Source of the DNA: Beijerinckiaceae bacterium
GTDB taxonomy: Bacteria > Pseudomonadota > Alphaproteobacteria > Rhizobiales > Beijerinckiaceae
Direction: 5' to 3'
DNA length: 64,000 nucleotides
Assembly (NCBI GenBank): GCA_027533425.1
Contig: JAPZUD010000004.1
Span: forward strand, 398,684-462,683
Of this stretch, positions 53,145-63,000 are shown in pieces (position 1 is the first letter of the stretch; each line of letters begins with the position of its first letter). The position numbers were made by a program, and so were the translations under genes. The notes under the pieces were generated by a model. The model was not told where the DNA came from. It did no database searches and was given only the letters and a program-made list of their open reading frames with translations.

Positions 53145-53409
53145 AGCCCGATCCCTGCCGCCATGTCCGATGCTGTCCGGCCGGTCGCTTCGTTCACGCG
53201 GCCGGAACGTGACCTGGGTCGGAGCCAATCCGATGCCGGGCAAGGCCTCGATCCGGAAGCTGGCAAGCCACGATACCGCATCTTAACCCTCTTCCGGGAA
53301 AACCGAGCCCCGCCGCCGAGCGAAATACAACTTAGACGGGAATAGCGGCAAAAATTAACTGTCTTGCCGGTAGCCTGCCCTGGCGTGAAAGCGATTGCGG
53401 GAGGGTGCC

Positions 53410-54537
53410 ATGGCGCCGGCAACGACGTCGGAATGGAGAGGACTGGGCCTCGGCCTTGCCCTGATGGCAAGCCTGTGCGGCCTTTCGGTGCTGGCCTCGG
53501 CAGCATCCGCGAGTGAACCCTTGCGCCTGAACGTCATCGGCGGTCTGGGCGGCGTCAATCAGTTCACCCGGCTTGAGGAGCCATTCTGGCGGAACGAGAT
53601 CGCCGAGATTACAGGCGGCCGGGTGATTGCAACGGTCCATCCGTTTGATCGTTCCGGCTTTCCCGGAGCAGACATGCTCGACCTGATGCAGACCGGCGTG
53701 GTCGGGTTCGGAACTGCCCTTCTGGCACTTGCCGCCGGGGATGACCCCGAACTCAACGGGGTCGACCAACCCGGTCTGAGCCCTGATTTCCAGACGCTGC
53801 GCCGCATCAACGCCTTGTATCGCCCGCATCTGAAGAGCATCCTCCGCGAGCGCTATAATGTGGAATTGCTGGGCATCTACACCTACCCGCAACAGGTTGT
53901 CTTCTGCACCCGCCCCTTTTCCGGCCTGCGTGACCTGCAGGGGCTTCGCGTCCGGACATCCTCGGTCAGCCAGTCGGAGATGATGACGGCCGTCGGCGCG
54001 ATCCCGGTCAAGATGGCTTTCGCCGAGGTAACCGGGGGCCTGCGGCGCGGTGTGGTGGATTGCGCCATTACCGGCACGCTGAGCGGCAACGAGATCGGGC
54101 TGATCGATGTCGCCTCGCATATCCATCCCCTCGCCATCAATGCCGGCATTTCCATTTTCGGGGTCAACCGGGATCTCTGGCAAAGCCTGCCACCGGATCT
54201 CCAGCATACTCTTGAGAAGGCGGTGGCGACACTCGAGGCCCGGATCTGGGATGCCGCCGAGCGTGAGACGGTGAACGGTCTGGCCTGCAATATCGGCGCG
54301 GATACCTGCCAGGGTGCCCGGAAGGGTTCGATGTCGCTGGTTCCGGTGACGGAGAAGGACGCGGCCGATTTCCGGCGCCTCTTCATCGACCACGTGCTGC
54401 CCAGCTGGCTCAGGCGCTGTGGCGAGCCCTGCCGGACGGCTTGGAACCGCTATGTCGGCCCTGACATCGGGATGATGGTCGAGGACAACAACCGCGTCCT
54501 GATCCGCAAGGTCTCGGATACTCCCAATCAACGCTGA
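53410..54537 (+). CDS. Orphan TRAP-type (DctP-like) substrate-binding protein
   Basis: A 375-residue protein with a signal peptide (about residues 1-36, ending ASAASASEP) and ATG start 53410 behind a GGGAGGG ribosome site. The body has DctP features: EPFWRNEIAEITGGRV, LRDLQGLRVRTSSVSQSEMM, a DctP-like region PVKMAFAEVTGGLRRGVVDC, and ISIFGVNRDLWQSLPPDLQH. It carries several cysteines (CNIGADTC, CGEPC) that may form disulfides. No DctQ/DctM membrane subunits are adjacent; the next gene 54 nt downstream encodes a membrane-bound PAS-GGDEF-EAL protein. It may therefore be a ligand-binding sensor partner and not part of an importer (inference). Confidence 0.82.
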   Translation: MAPATTSEWRGLGLGLALMASLCGLSVLASAASASEPLRLNVIGGLGGVNQFTRLEEPFWRNEIAEITGGRVIATVHPFDRSGFPGADMLDLMQTGVVGFGTALLALAAGDDPELNGVDQPGLSPDFQTLRRINALYRPHLKSILRERYNVELLGIYTYPQQVVFCTRPFSGLRDLQGLRVRTSSVSQSEMMTAVGAIPVKMAFAEVTGGLRRGVVDCAITGTLSGNEIGLIDVASHIHPLAINAGISIFGVNRDLWQSLPPDLQHTLEKAVATLEARIWDAAERETVNGLACNIGADTCQGARKGSMSLVPVTEKDAADFRRLFIDHVLPSWLRRCGEPCRTAWNRYVGPDIGMMVEDNNRVLIRKVSDTPNQR

Positions 54538-54591
54538 CGACTGCCGGAGCCGGTCTCCGGTGGTGTTCCCGAAGCCAACCAGACAGAGCGT

Positions 54592-57500
54592 ATGATGAAG
54601 GTTCGAAAGCTTACTCCCTACATCATTCTCGGCGCGGCCTTGATGCTCTGGGCTCTGGCTGCGGGCGCGGCCTTCGTTCTCGAGCGGACCTATCGCACCA
54701 CACTTCAGGCTACCGAACAGCAGCTCGACAGGACCGCGCGGAATGTCGAGAATTCCGTCAACCGCCAACTCGTCCAGGCCGATGCTGCCCTCTCGCGCGT
54801 TCCGATGTTGCTGGCCGAAGCCTCCCGCCGGGGCGAGACGGTTCTGACGCAGGTCGCCGCCAACCGGGTCCTGCAGGGTCTGAACTACCAGACCTTCGCC
54901 TTCCGCGACCTGATGATCATCGATCCCGAAGGTCACATCTGGGCATCCGGCAAGGCCAGGCCGGCCCACTGGACGGTACCGTTCAATCCCGCCATGCCGG
55001 AAGGGGTCGCCGGCCGCCAGCGCGTCATTGGCCCGGTGCGGAACACGCTGACCGGCGACTGGACCTGGTATCTTGTCCGGACCATTCCTGTCCCCGGCAA
55101 GGGCAACATGCTGGCCGCTGCCGAGTTGCCGGTCTCGATCTTCGGGTCAGCCCTGTCCTACATTGATGATTTTCCCGGCCTCGAGATCCGTCTGGAGCGG
55201 GACAGCGGCCAGCTGCTGGCCAGCTTCCCGCATGCCGAACTGCATATCGGCCAGGTCGGGCAGGCGGGCAGCACCTATCCGGCGATGGATGGCAGCGTCT
55301 TCACCTTCGAGCCGCGTGATAGCGGCAAGAGCATGCTCGGCGTGGTCCGTCCTTCAGCCTATCCGGATATCCGGGTCGTCCTGCTTCTGGATCGGGAACT
55401 GGCCCTCGCGGATTGGGGCAGTGACCTGCAGCGCGTCCGGGCGGTTGCGGCCGTCTTTGCCCTCGTTGTGATCGCCTTCGCGGTCGGCCTGGTCATCATG
55501 GCACGGCGCGAGGAGAAGTTGCAGGCCGAACGGCATCAGGCCCAGACGCGGCTGGAAGATGCGATCGAGGCCATGTCCGACGGCTTCGTGATGTGGGACG
55601 AGGAAGACCGCCTCGTGACCTGCAACACGCGTTACAAGCAGATGTATGCGAAGAGCGCGGAGTTCATCTACCCTGGCGCGCATTTCGGCGACATCATGCG
55701 CAAGGGGGCGGAAAACGGCCAATATCCCCAGGCCGGTGACAATATCGACAAGTTCATCGATGACATCACGCGGTGGCACAGGACCTGTGAAGGGGCGATC
55801 GAGCGCCTGCTTCCGGATGGTCGCTGGATCCTGATCCAGGAGCGGCGGACGCGGTCCGGCGGCATTGTCGGCATCCGGACCGATATTTCCACGATGCGGC
55901 AGACCCTCGACGAACTCGCGGTGGCCAACAGCCGCGCCCGGGAAGCCGTTGGCGAAGTCCAGCGCCAGAATGCCGTCCTTCTCCAGCGCGATCTGGATCT
56001 GCGCAAGCAGAACGTCCTGTTCGACGCGGCCCTGAACAACATGTCGCATGGGCTGATCATGGCGGATGCGCAGGGCAGGCTGATCGTCTGCAACCGCCGC
56101 TTCATGGAGCTGTTCGGCATTGACGATCAGGCTGCAGGCGTTGGCTTGCCGATCGAAAGCCTGTTCGCCCGCATCGAGACCGTCGGGGCAAGCTACCCGC
56201 GCGAGATGATCGCCCGGATCAAGGGCTGGCAGACTGAACGCGCCGAAGCGGGAATCCAGGGCAGCCTCGTCACCGAGGCCACCGACGGGCGGGCCCTCTC
56301 CGTCACGCAGCAGCCGATGGAGGGGGGTGGCTTTGTCGCGATCTACGAGGATGTGACCGAACGCCAGCAGACCGAACGCCGGATCTGGAACATGGCGCAT
56401 TTCGATGCCCTGACGCGATTGCCGAACCGGGTTCTGTTTCGCTCGAAGCTCGACGAGGCGCTGGTCCGTCGCCCTGCGGAATCCGGGATCGGAGTCCTCT
56501 ATCTCGACCTCGACAAGTTCAAGGACGTCAATGATACGCTGGGGCACCCGGTCGGGGATGCCTTGCTGGAAGCGGTGGCCATGCGCCTCCGGACCTGCCT
56601 GCGCGATTCCGATGTCGTGGCGCGCCTGAGCGGGGACGAATTCGCCATTCTCGTCTGCGCCCCGCGGATCGAGGAGCGGGTGCGCACCCTCAGCGACCGC
56701 ATCATCGCGGAATTGTCGGCACCCTATGATCTCTCCGGCCAGCCGGTGACGATCGGCGTCAGCATCGGTGCGGCGATCGCGCATGATGATGTTGCCGACC
56801 CTGACACCCTGCTCAAGAATGCCGATCTGGCCCTGTACCAGGCCAAGGATGACAATCGCGGAACCTACCGGATCTTCACGCCGGACATGGCGACGCGGTT
56901 GCATCGCCGGGTCGAGATCGAAAGCGAGCTGCGGGATGCAGTCCGGCGCGAGCAGTTCGAACTGGCCTATCAGCCGCTTGTCCAGCTGGCCGGTAACCGG
57001 ACGATCGGCTTCGAAGCTCTGATCCGGTGGAACCACCCGACGCGCGGCCGTCTCGGCCCGATGGAATTCATTCCGCTGGCCGAGGCCTCCGGTGCGATCC
57101 ATGAACTGGGGGCCTGGGCATTGCATCGTGCCTGCACCGACATCGCCCGGATTCCGGGTTCGGGCAAGGTCGCGGTCAATCTGTCGCCGGTCCAGCTGAA
57201 GGGTGATGGCATTGTCCAGAACGTGATGTCGGCGCTGGAGGCCAGTGGCATGCCTGCCGACCGGCTCGAACTGGAGATTACCGAAACGGCACTGCTCGAG
57301 GAAAACGAGCGGATCGTCCAGAACCTCCATCAGCTTCGCGATGCCGGCGTCCGGATCGTTCTGGATGATTTCGGCACAGGCTATTCCTCGCTGAATTACC
57401 TCCGCCGGTTCCCCTTCCAGAAGATCAAGATCGACAAGGTCTTCATTGCCGAGGCGAATTTCCGGAGCGATTGCTCGACCATTGTCAGCTCCATCGTCGA

Positions 57501-57708
57501 ACTGGCGACAAGGTTGGGCATGTCGACGACGGCCGAAGGCATCGAGACGGAAGAGCAGCTCGAGCTGGTTCGCGCGTTGGGTTGCACTGAAGGCCAGGGC
57601 TACCTTCTGGGCAAGCCGGCTTCCATTCTGGGCGCGATCGCTCATCTGAACGTTGCGAACGTGGTCCCGATGTCAGCCAAGCCCGCCAACAAGGCAAAGC
57701 GCAAATAG
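54592..57708 (+). CDS. Membrane-bound sensor PAS-PAS-GGDEF-EAL protein
   Basis: A 1038-residue protein with a membrane segment at residues 9-31, a periplasmic domain of about 245 residues (Cache-like, FAFRDLMIIDPEGHIWASG), a second membrane segment (about 282-303), two PAS-like domains (about 320-440 and 475-595), a GGDEF domain whose motif reads SGDEF (680-684) and an EAL domain with EAL at 808-810. An inhibition site RDSD (671-674) lies exactly five residues before SGDEF. The EAL residues are all present (FEALIRW, VNLSPVQL, EITETAL, LDDFGTGYSSL, IKIDKVF, GIETEEQ). It likely senses a periplasmic signal, possibly through the adjacent DctP-like protein, and adjusts c-di-GMP. Confidence 0.92.
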   Translation: MMKVRKLTPYIILGAALMLWALAAGAAFVLERTYRTTLQATEQQLDRTARNVENSVNRQLVQADAALSRVPMLLAEASRRGETVLTQVAANRVLQGLNYQTFAFRDLMIIDPEGHIWASGKARPAHWTVPFNPAMPEGVAGRQRVIGPVRNTLTGDWTWYLVRTIPVPGKGNMLAAAELPVSIFGSALSYIDDFPGLEIRLERDSGQLLASFPHAELHIGQVGQAGSTYPAMDGSVFTFEPRDSGKSMLGVVRPSAYPDIRVVLLLDRELALADWGSDLQRVRAVAAVFALVVIAFAVGLVIMARREEKLQAERHQAQTRLEDAIEAMSDGFVMWDEEDRLVTCNTRYKQMYAKSAEFIYPGAHFGDIMRKGAENGQYPQAGDNIDKFIDDITRWHRTCEGAIERLLPDGRWILIQERRTRSGGIVGIRTDISTMRQTLDELAVANSRAREAVGEVQRQNAVLLQRDLDLRKQNVLFDAALNNMSHGLIMADAQGRLIVCNRRFMELFGIDDQAAGVGLPIESLFARIETVGASYPREMIARIKGWQTERAEAGIQGSLVTEATDGRALSVTQQPMEGGGFVAIYEDVTERQQTERRIWNMAHFDALTRLPNRVLFRSKLDEALVRRPAESGIGVLYLDLDKFKDVNDTLGHPVGDALLEAVAMRLRTCLRDSDVVARLSGDEFAILVCAPRIEERVRTLSDRIIAELSAPYDLSGQPVTIGVSIGAAIAHDDVADPDTLLKNADLALYQAKDDNRGTYRIFTPDMATRLHRRVEIESELRDAVRREQFELAYQPLVQLAGNRTIGFEALIRWNHPTRGRLGPMEFIPLAEASGAIHELGAWALHRACTDIARIPGSGKVAVNLSPVQLKGDGIVQNVMSALEASGMPADRLELEITETALLEENERIVQNLHQLRDAGVRIVLDDFGTGYSSLNYLRRFPFQKIKIDKVFIAEANFRSDCSTIVSSIVELATRLGMSTTAEGIETEEQLELVRALGCTEGQGYLLGKPASILGAIAHLNVANVVPMSAKPANKAKRK

Positions 57709-57829
57709 CGAGAACGCGCCCATGCGGCAGACGGGACGCAGACGGCGGGGCGTTGCCTTGCCGGTCACGCTTTATGGCGCGCATCCCGAACCGAACTTAG
57801 CCGGAAACCGCCTGATCGATGCGGCAGCC

Positions 57830-57846
57830 TGATCATTGTATGATCA
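57830..57846. repeat. Palindromic TGATCA-N5-TGATCA site upstream of the TolC-like gene
   Basis: Two perfect TGATCA palindromes separated by 5 bp lie about 70 bp before the start codon of the TolC-family gene, in a 208-bp gap that is AT-rich in its right half. It resembles a regulator operator, but no protein can be assigned. Confidence 0.4.
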
Positions 57847-57916
57847 GCATTTAACCGAACAGAAAGGATGATTGAATATAATCGTTTGATATTAACGTTC
57901 TAGAAACGAGTTCCCG

Positions 57917-59908
57917 ATGGCAGGGGTGCCAGTAATTCAGCGTTGGGCACGGCCGAAGACAGCAGGGGCGATCCTTCTCGCCATCCTTCTCTCAGGGTGC
58001 TCCTATCAGGGAGTCGATTCCGGGTTTCTGGCGACGGCGCAGTTGCGCGCGATGTGGACACTCAATCCGCCGGTCGCCTGTAAGTCCATGCCCGGGGATC
58101 AAGCAGGCCTCGCCAGACCTTGCAAAACGTCCGCTCCCGTCGAACTGGCTACCCGTAGCGCCCCGCTCATGCCTGCCGTGGCGGCAATCCAGCCTATTCC
58201 GGCCCTTTCACACATGACGGCGCTGGCCATGCCCCTGCCGCAGCAGCGGCCTTTCGCCGAAGGCGTGATCATGGCCCCGACGACCGCGATGCGGCGGGCC
58301 TCCTCGGTTGTTCCACCGGATGTTCTCGCCAGTCCGCTGCGTTCGGGCGCGGCACCAGCCACGCTTCCGTCCCAGCCTGAGCCGATGTCAGAACCGGTGG
58401 AGCCAGTGCTCCGGACCGTCTCGGCGCCCCTGCCACCGGTCCGGCCGATGGGCGTAGGCCTGATCGAGCATTTGGTGATCCAGGATCGCCCGAAGGATGG
58501 GCGTCTGGAACAGACTGCCGCCCTGACTTCCGCCGAACCGCCCCTCGTCACCGGCTCGGTCACCCCGCAGGCGGCAGAACCTGTGTCGCCGCCGATCATC
58601 GCGCCGTCACGGCCACCAGCCCGTCACGGCGTCATGCGCCTTGAGGATGCTGTTGCGCGGGCCGTCCTGACCTATCCGGAAATCCGGATCAACCAGACGA
58701 GGCTTCTGGAATCAAAGGCGGGGATCGATATCGCACGATCTGCTCTCTATCCGTCGGCTGATGCACGCCTCGCTGCAGGCGGGAACTTTTCCGGCTCCTA
58801 TGAAGGCAAGGCTGTGCCCTACAACGTTGCCAGCAATGCGGGCGACAACCGGTTCGATGGCGGCATCATCCTGCGCCAGCTGGTCTGGGACTTCGGGGCG
58901 GCCCGGGCCGACATTGCCCGCGCGCGCCTGTTGTCCAATGCGGAGCAGGAACGTCTGAACGAGAAGATCGACGAGATTGCCTGGCGAACAGCGCAGGTCT
59001 ATCTCAAGATTCTTGAACATCGTGCGCTGGTCTCCCTGATCGACGAGACGATTGCGGCGCATATGCGCCTGCTGAAGATCGTGTCGGCCCAGGAAGCCGA
59101 AGGGCATGGCACCAGTGCGGATTCCAGCCGCATCCGGTCCCGTTTGAACGACATCACTGCTGTCCGTTCGGATGTTTCCCTGCAACTCGGCGGCGCCGAG
59201 GACCAGTTCGAACGACTGACCCAGCAACGGGCGGGTCGCCTGATTGCGGTTCCCGATTTCAGGGCGAGTATTCCGGGGCGTCCCGAAGCTGCCATGTCCG
59301 CTGTCCTCGCCAAGAATCCGAGGCTGGCTTCGCTGCGCGCGACAACCCAATCGATCGAGAGCGAGCTTGACGCCCAGCGCGCCTCGAACAAACCGAAATT
59401 CACGTTCGAACTCGATACCGAGTCGAAGAACTTCAGGTCGGGCAAGGGTGGTCGCACGCAGATCGAAGGCCGTGCCATGCTGGCCATGCGTTTCAGGTTG
59501 CTGGATGGCGGGCTGGCCGAGGCCCAGGAGCGCCAGATCCGGAACCGGATCGAGACCAGCGAACTGACGATGATCAACGAGCGGCAGCAGCTCGAGGCCG
59601 ACATCCGCCAGGCCTATCGCGCGATCGACAGCGCCGGCGCGAAGGCCCGCCTCCTGGAAGAGGGGGTGGGTGCGGCTCGACGCGCCGAGGAGCTCTACCT
59701 TGAACAGTTCAAGGCGGGAAAGCGGACGGTCTTCGAGCTTCTCGATGGCCAGATGGCGGTCTACACTGCCCGCAGGTCGCAGATCGAGAGCCGGTTCGAG
59801 CGCCAGAAGGCTGTCATCGATATTCTCCGCTACACCGGGACCCTGGCTTCGGTGCTGGCGGGGAAGGACAAGGCCCCCGCATCGGTCGCTGCTGCAACAA
59901 AACAGTGA
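57917..59908 (+). CDS. TolC-family outer-membrane efflux protein with long lipoprotein-like N-terminal extension
   Basis: A 663-residue protein. A lipoprotein signal (AILLAILLSGCSYQG, Cys28) is followed by a low-complexity Pro/Ala/Ser-rich region (about 40-235). The C-terminal 420 residues form a TolC/OEP fold: VMRLEDAVARAVLTYPEIRI, SALYPSADARLAAGGNFSGS, WRTAQVYLKILEHRALVSLI, ARLLEEGVGAARRAEELYLE and FKAGKRTVFELLDGQMAVYT. TolC proteins form the outer-membrane exit of type I secretion and efflux systems. It is followed 173 nt later by a giant repeat protein, which suggests it exports that protein. No ABC transporter or HlyD-type adaptor is in view. The long N-terminal extension is unusual for the family. 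Confidence 0.87.
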   Translation: MAGVPVIQRWARPKTAGAILLAILLSGCSYQGVDSGFLATAQLRAMWTLNPPVACKSMPGDQAGLARPCKTSAPVELATRSAPLMPAVAAIQPIPALSHMTALAMPLPQQRPFAEGVIMAPTTAMRRASSVVPPDVLASPLRSGAAPATLPSQPEPMSEPVEPVLRTVSAPLPPVRPMGVGLIEHLVIQDRPKDGRLEQTAALTSAEPPLVTGSVTPQAAEPVSPPIIAPSRPPARHGVMRLEDAVARAVLTYPEIRINQTRLLESKAGIDIARSALYPSADARLAAGGNFSGSYEGKAVPYNVASNAGDNRFDGGIILRQLVWDFGAARADIARARLLSNAEQERLNEKIDEIAWRTAQVYLKILEHRALVSLIDETIAAHMRLLKIVSAQEAEGHGTSADSSRIRSRLNDITAVRSDVSLQLGGAEDQFERLTQQRAGRLIAVPDFRASIPGRPEAAMSAVLAKNPRLASLRATTQSIESELDAQRASNKPKFTFELDTESKNFRSGKGGRTQIEGRAMLAMRFRLLDGGLAEAQERQIRNRIETSELTMINERQQLEADIRQAYRAIDSAGAKARLLEEGVGAARRAEELYLEQFKAGKRTVFELLDGQMAVYTARRSQIESRFERQKAVIDILRYTGTLASVLAGKDKAPASVAAATKQ

Positions 59909-59974
59909 TTTATAAACAATATTGAACGAAGCCCGGGGTCGACCATCCGATCCCGAGAATTTGAAGCAAGCCAC

Positions 59975-60000
59975 TTAAATTAGATTTAGATAATATCTGT
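59975..60000 (+). promoter_or_regulatory. AT-rich presumptive promoter region of the adhesin gene
   Basis: The stretch from TTAAATTAGATTTAG to GATAATATC is far more AT-rich than its surroundings, includes a -10-like hexamer (about 59989-59994) and a TTAA-N7-TTAG sequence that loosely resembles a CtrA box. It lies 80-105 bp before the adhesin start. This is a weak prediction. Confidence 0.3.
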
Positions 60001-60081
60001 CTAGCCTCCCTGCAGGCGTAAACGCGTCAGCTCGATCCCTCCGGTGACCGGCTAGACGGAAACCGATTTGAGTGGTGCAGG

Positions 60082-63000
60082 GTGAACGAACGTAACATCG
60101 GGCAGGGTGTGCTTGCACAAGCGACAACATTGCCTGCCCCGCCCCCGGCATCCATGTCCGGCCCGGACCAGCAGATCGATCGCCCCGCATCCGGCGAAGT
60201 GCGCATCGTCGATGTCATTGACGCGCGGACACTTCGTTTCGCGTTTTCGCTGTCCGATGTCTCGGTTTCGATCCTCGATGTCGATGCGGTCCTGACTTTC
60301 CCGGATGGCGGCAGGATCATCATGCCGGCCTTTGCGTTGCAGATGGTCTCCGACCGCCCGCCGATGATCCAGTTCAACAATGCGCCCGTTGATCCGCAGG
60401 CGCTTCTGGCCAATGTGGGCGATGTCCGATTCTTCGAGCAGATCCCCCAGATGGCGGTTGCGGATCCGCGTCGTGCTCCGGCAGGCGGCGAGGGCAACCA
60501 GAGCGGCACGCCGCAGGCGGTGCAACTCCCGTCGGCGCAGCAGTTTTCCAGCACCCCCCTGCCGTTGCAGCGGGCCGTCCTCTCGGACCCGTCCGGCGAC
60601 GCATCGGTGGTGAAACCCGCCTCGGAATTCGGCAAGCGTATTGTCACGGCGCCTTCCGAGGAACTGCGCAGCGAAGGCGCCCTTGTCGAGCGTTCCGACC
60701 GCGCCGGCAAGGCGCCGGAACCCGAGAATCCGAGCCCTCAGATCACCTCGGATAACGGGATCGATTCGCTCACGGTCAGTACGCTGGAAAATGCAACCTT
60801 CATCCGGCAGATCGCCGCGATCGACCCGAATGGCGAGAAGGTCTTTTTCGCCGTTGCGGGCGGCGCCGATGCCAGCCGCTTCGTCATCGACGGCGTGACC
60901 GGCGAGCTCTACTTTCTCAATCCCCCGGATTTCGAAGCCGCGAATTCGGCCGCCGGCAATAACATTTACGAGGTTCAGGTTGTCGCGTCCGACGGTCGGG
61001 GCCAGGATCGGCAGCAGATCTATGTTGCGGTTGGCGACGCCAACGAAGCACCGATCTCGGCAGCGATCACCGCGACGACACTCATGGAGAACACGGCGCT
61101 CGGCACTCTGGTCGGCACCGTTGCCGGCACCGATCCCGACAGTGGAACCACGCTGACCTACGGCTTCGCGCCGGGCGGCGATGCCGGTGGGCGTTTTGCG
61201 ATTGACGCCGCCACGGGCCAGCTCACCGTCATCCGGGGCGATCTCGTCGATTTCGAAGCCAGCCCTCAACAGCTGGTGGTTGTGCGTGTCACGGACCAAG
61301 GGGGCCTGTTCTTCGACCAGGCGTTTCTTTTGACCGTCCAGAACGGCAATGACGCACCTGTCATCGTCTCCCATGGCGGAGGCGATAATGGCGCCCTCGC
61401 CGTGCCGGAAAACGCGAACTCTGTTCTGAGCGTCACGGCGATCGATCAGGATGCTGGCGATACGATCACCTATTCCATCATCGGCGGCCCCGATGCCGCG
61501 CGGTTCACCATCAACCCCGTTACGGGCACCCTGACGTTCGTCAACAACCCGGATTTCGAGCTGCCGGCCGATGCCGGAGCCGACAATGTCTACAATATCA
61601 TCGTGCAGGCGACGGATCAGGCCGGCGGTATCGACATCCAGAATCTGGCGATCACGGTCACCGGTGTCAACGAAGCCCCCTATTTCGTGGGCATCACCGG
61701 CTTCACACTGCCGGAAAACTCTGCGAACGGTGCCGTGATTGGCACGATCCAGGCTGCGGATCAGGATGCTGGCGATACCATCACCTACAGCTTCGCACCT
61801 GGCGGTAATCCGAACGGTATCTTCGCGATTGATGCCGCCACAGGTTTGCTCAGCGTCGCAGACAATTCGACCATCAACTTCAACATCACGCCGTCCTACT
61901 CGATTGTTGTTCGGGTAACGGATTCGTTTGGTCTATCGACCGACCAGATCTTCACGATTTCAGTCGTCGACATCAATCAGGCACCGCAAATTACATCGAA
62001 TGGCGGCGGAATCGCTGCCACATTCGACCATGTCGAAGGGGCGACCTTCGCGACAACCGTCATGGCCGTGGATCCGGATGTCGGAAATGTCATCACCTAC
62101 AGCATCAGCGGCGGAGCGGACGCGGCGCTGTTCACCATTGATGCCCTTACTGGCGCGCTGTCCTTTATCGTCCCTCCGGATTTCTCCGCGCCGACGGATG
62201 CCAATCTGGATGGCACCTATGAGGTCATTGTCCAGGCCAGTGACGGCCTGCTGGCTGACACGCAGTTGCTGACAATCAATGTCATCGACAACAACACGGC
62301 GCCAGTCATCACCTCGAATGGCGGTGGCGATACCGCTGTCATCTCAGTCCCTGAGAATTCGACCGCTGTCTTCACGACCGTCACCGCCACCGATCCGGAT
62401 GCCGGGGCCGTCTTCACCTATTCCATTGTCGGCGGGACCGACGCGGCCCGTTTCACGATCAACGCGACGACAGGGGCGCTACGCTTAACCTCGGGGCGGA
62501 ACTTCGAGGCCCCTTCCGATTTTGGCTTGGACAACATCTATGACGTTATCGTCCAGGTCTCGGATGGTCAGGGCGCCGTCGATACCCAGGCGATCTCGGT
62601 CGTCATCACCAACGTGAACGAAAACCCGATCATATCGTCCAATGGCAGTGGACCAACAGCCAACATAAGCCTAGCCGAGGGGACAAGCCTCGTCACCACC
62701 GTGACCGCGAATGATCCGGATGCCGGGGCGATCAAGATCTACAGTCTCTTCGGCGGCGCCGATGCATCGAAGTTTGCGATCGACGCGACGACCGGAGAGC
62801 TGACCTTTATCGCGCCCCCCAATTTCGAGGCTCCGACCGATACGGGAACGGACAATACATATACGGTTGTTGTCCGCGTACAGGACGGGCTTGGCGGCTC
62901 GGACACCCAGACGATCAACGTGACGATCACCGACGCCAATGATGCTCCGACAATAACCTCGGCATCGACGGTTTCGATCGTCGAGAATGGCAGTTCGGTC

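Noticed and set aside
55354..57645. 763-codon minus-strand open frame over the membrane GGDEF-EAL gene
   Set aside because: Antisense shadow; the plus-strand protein has complete GGDEF and EAL motifs.
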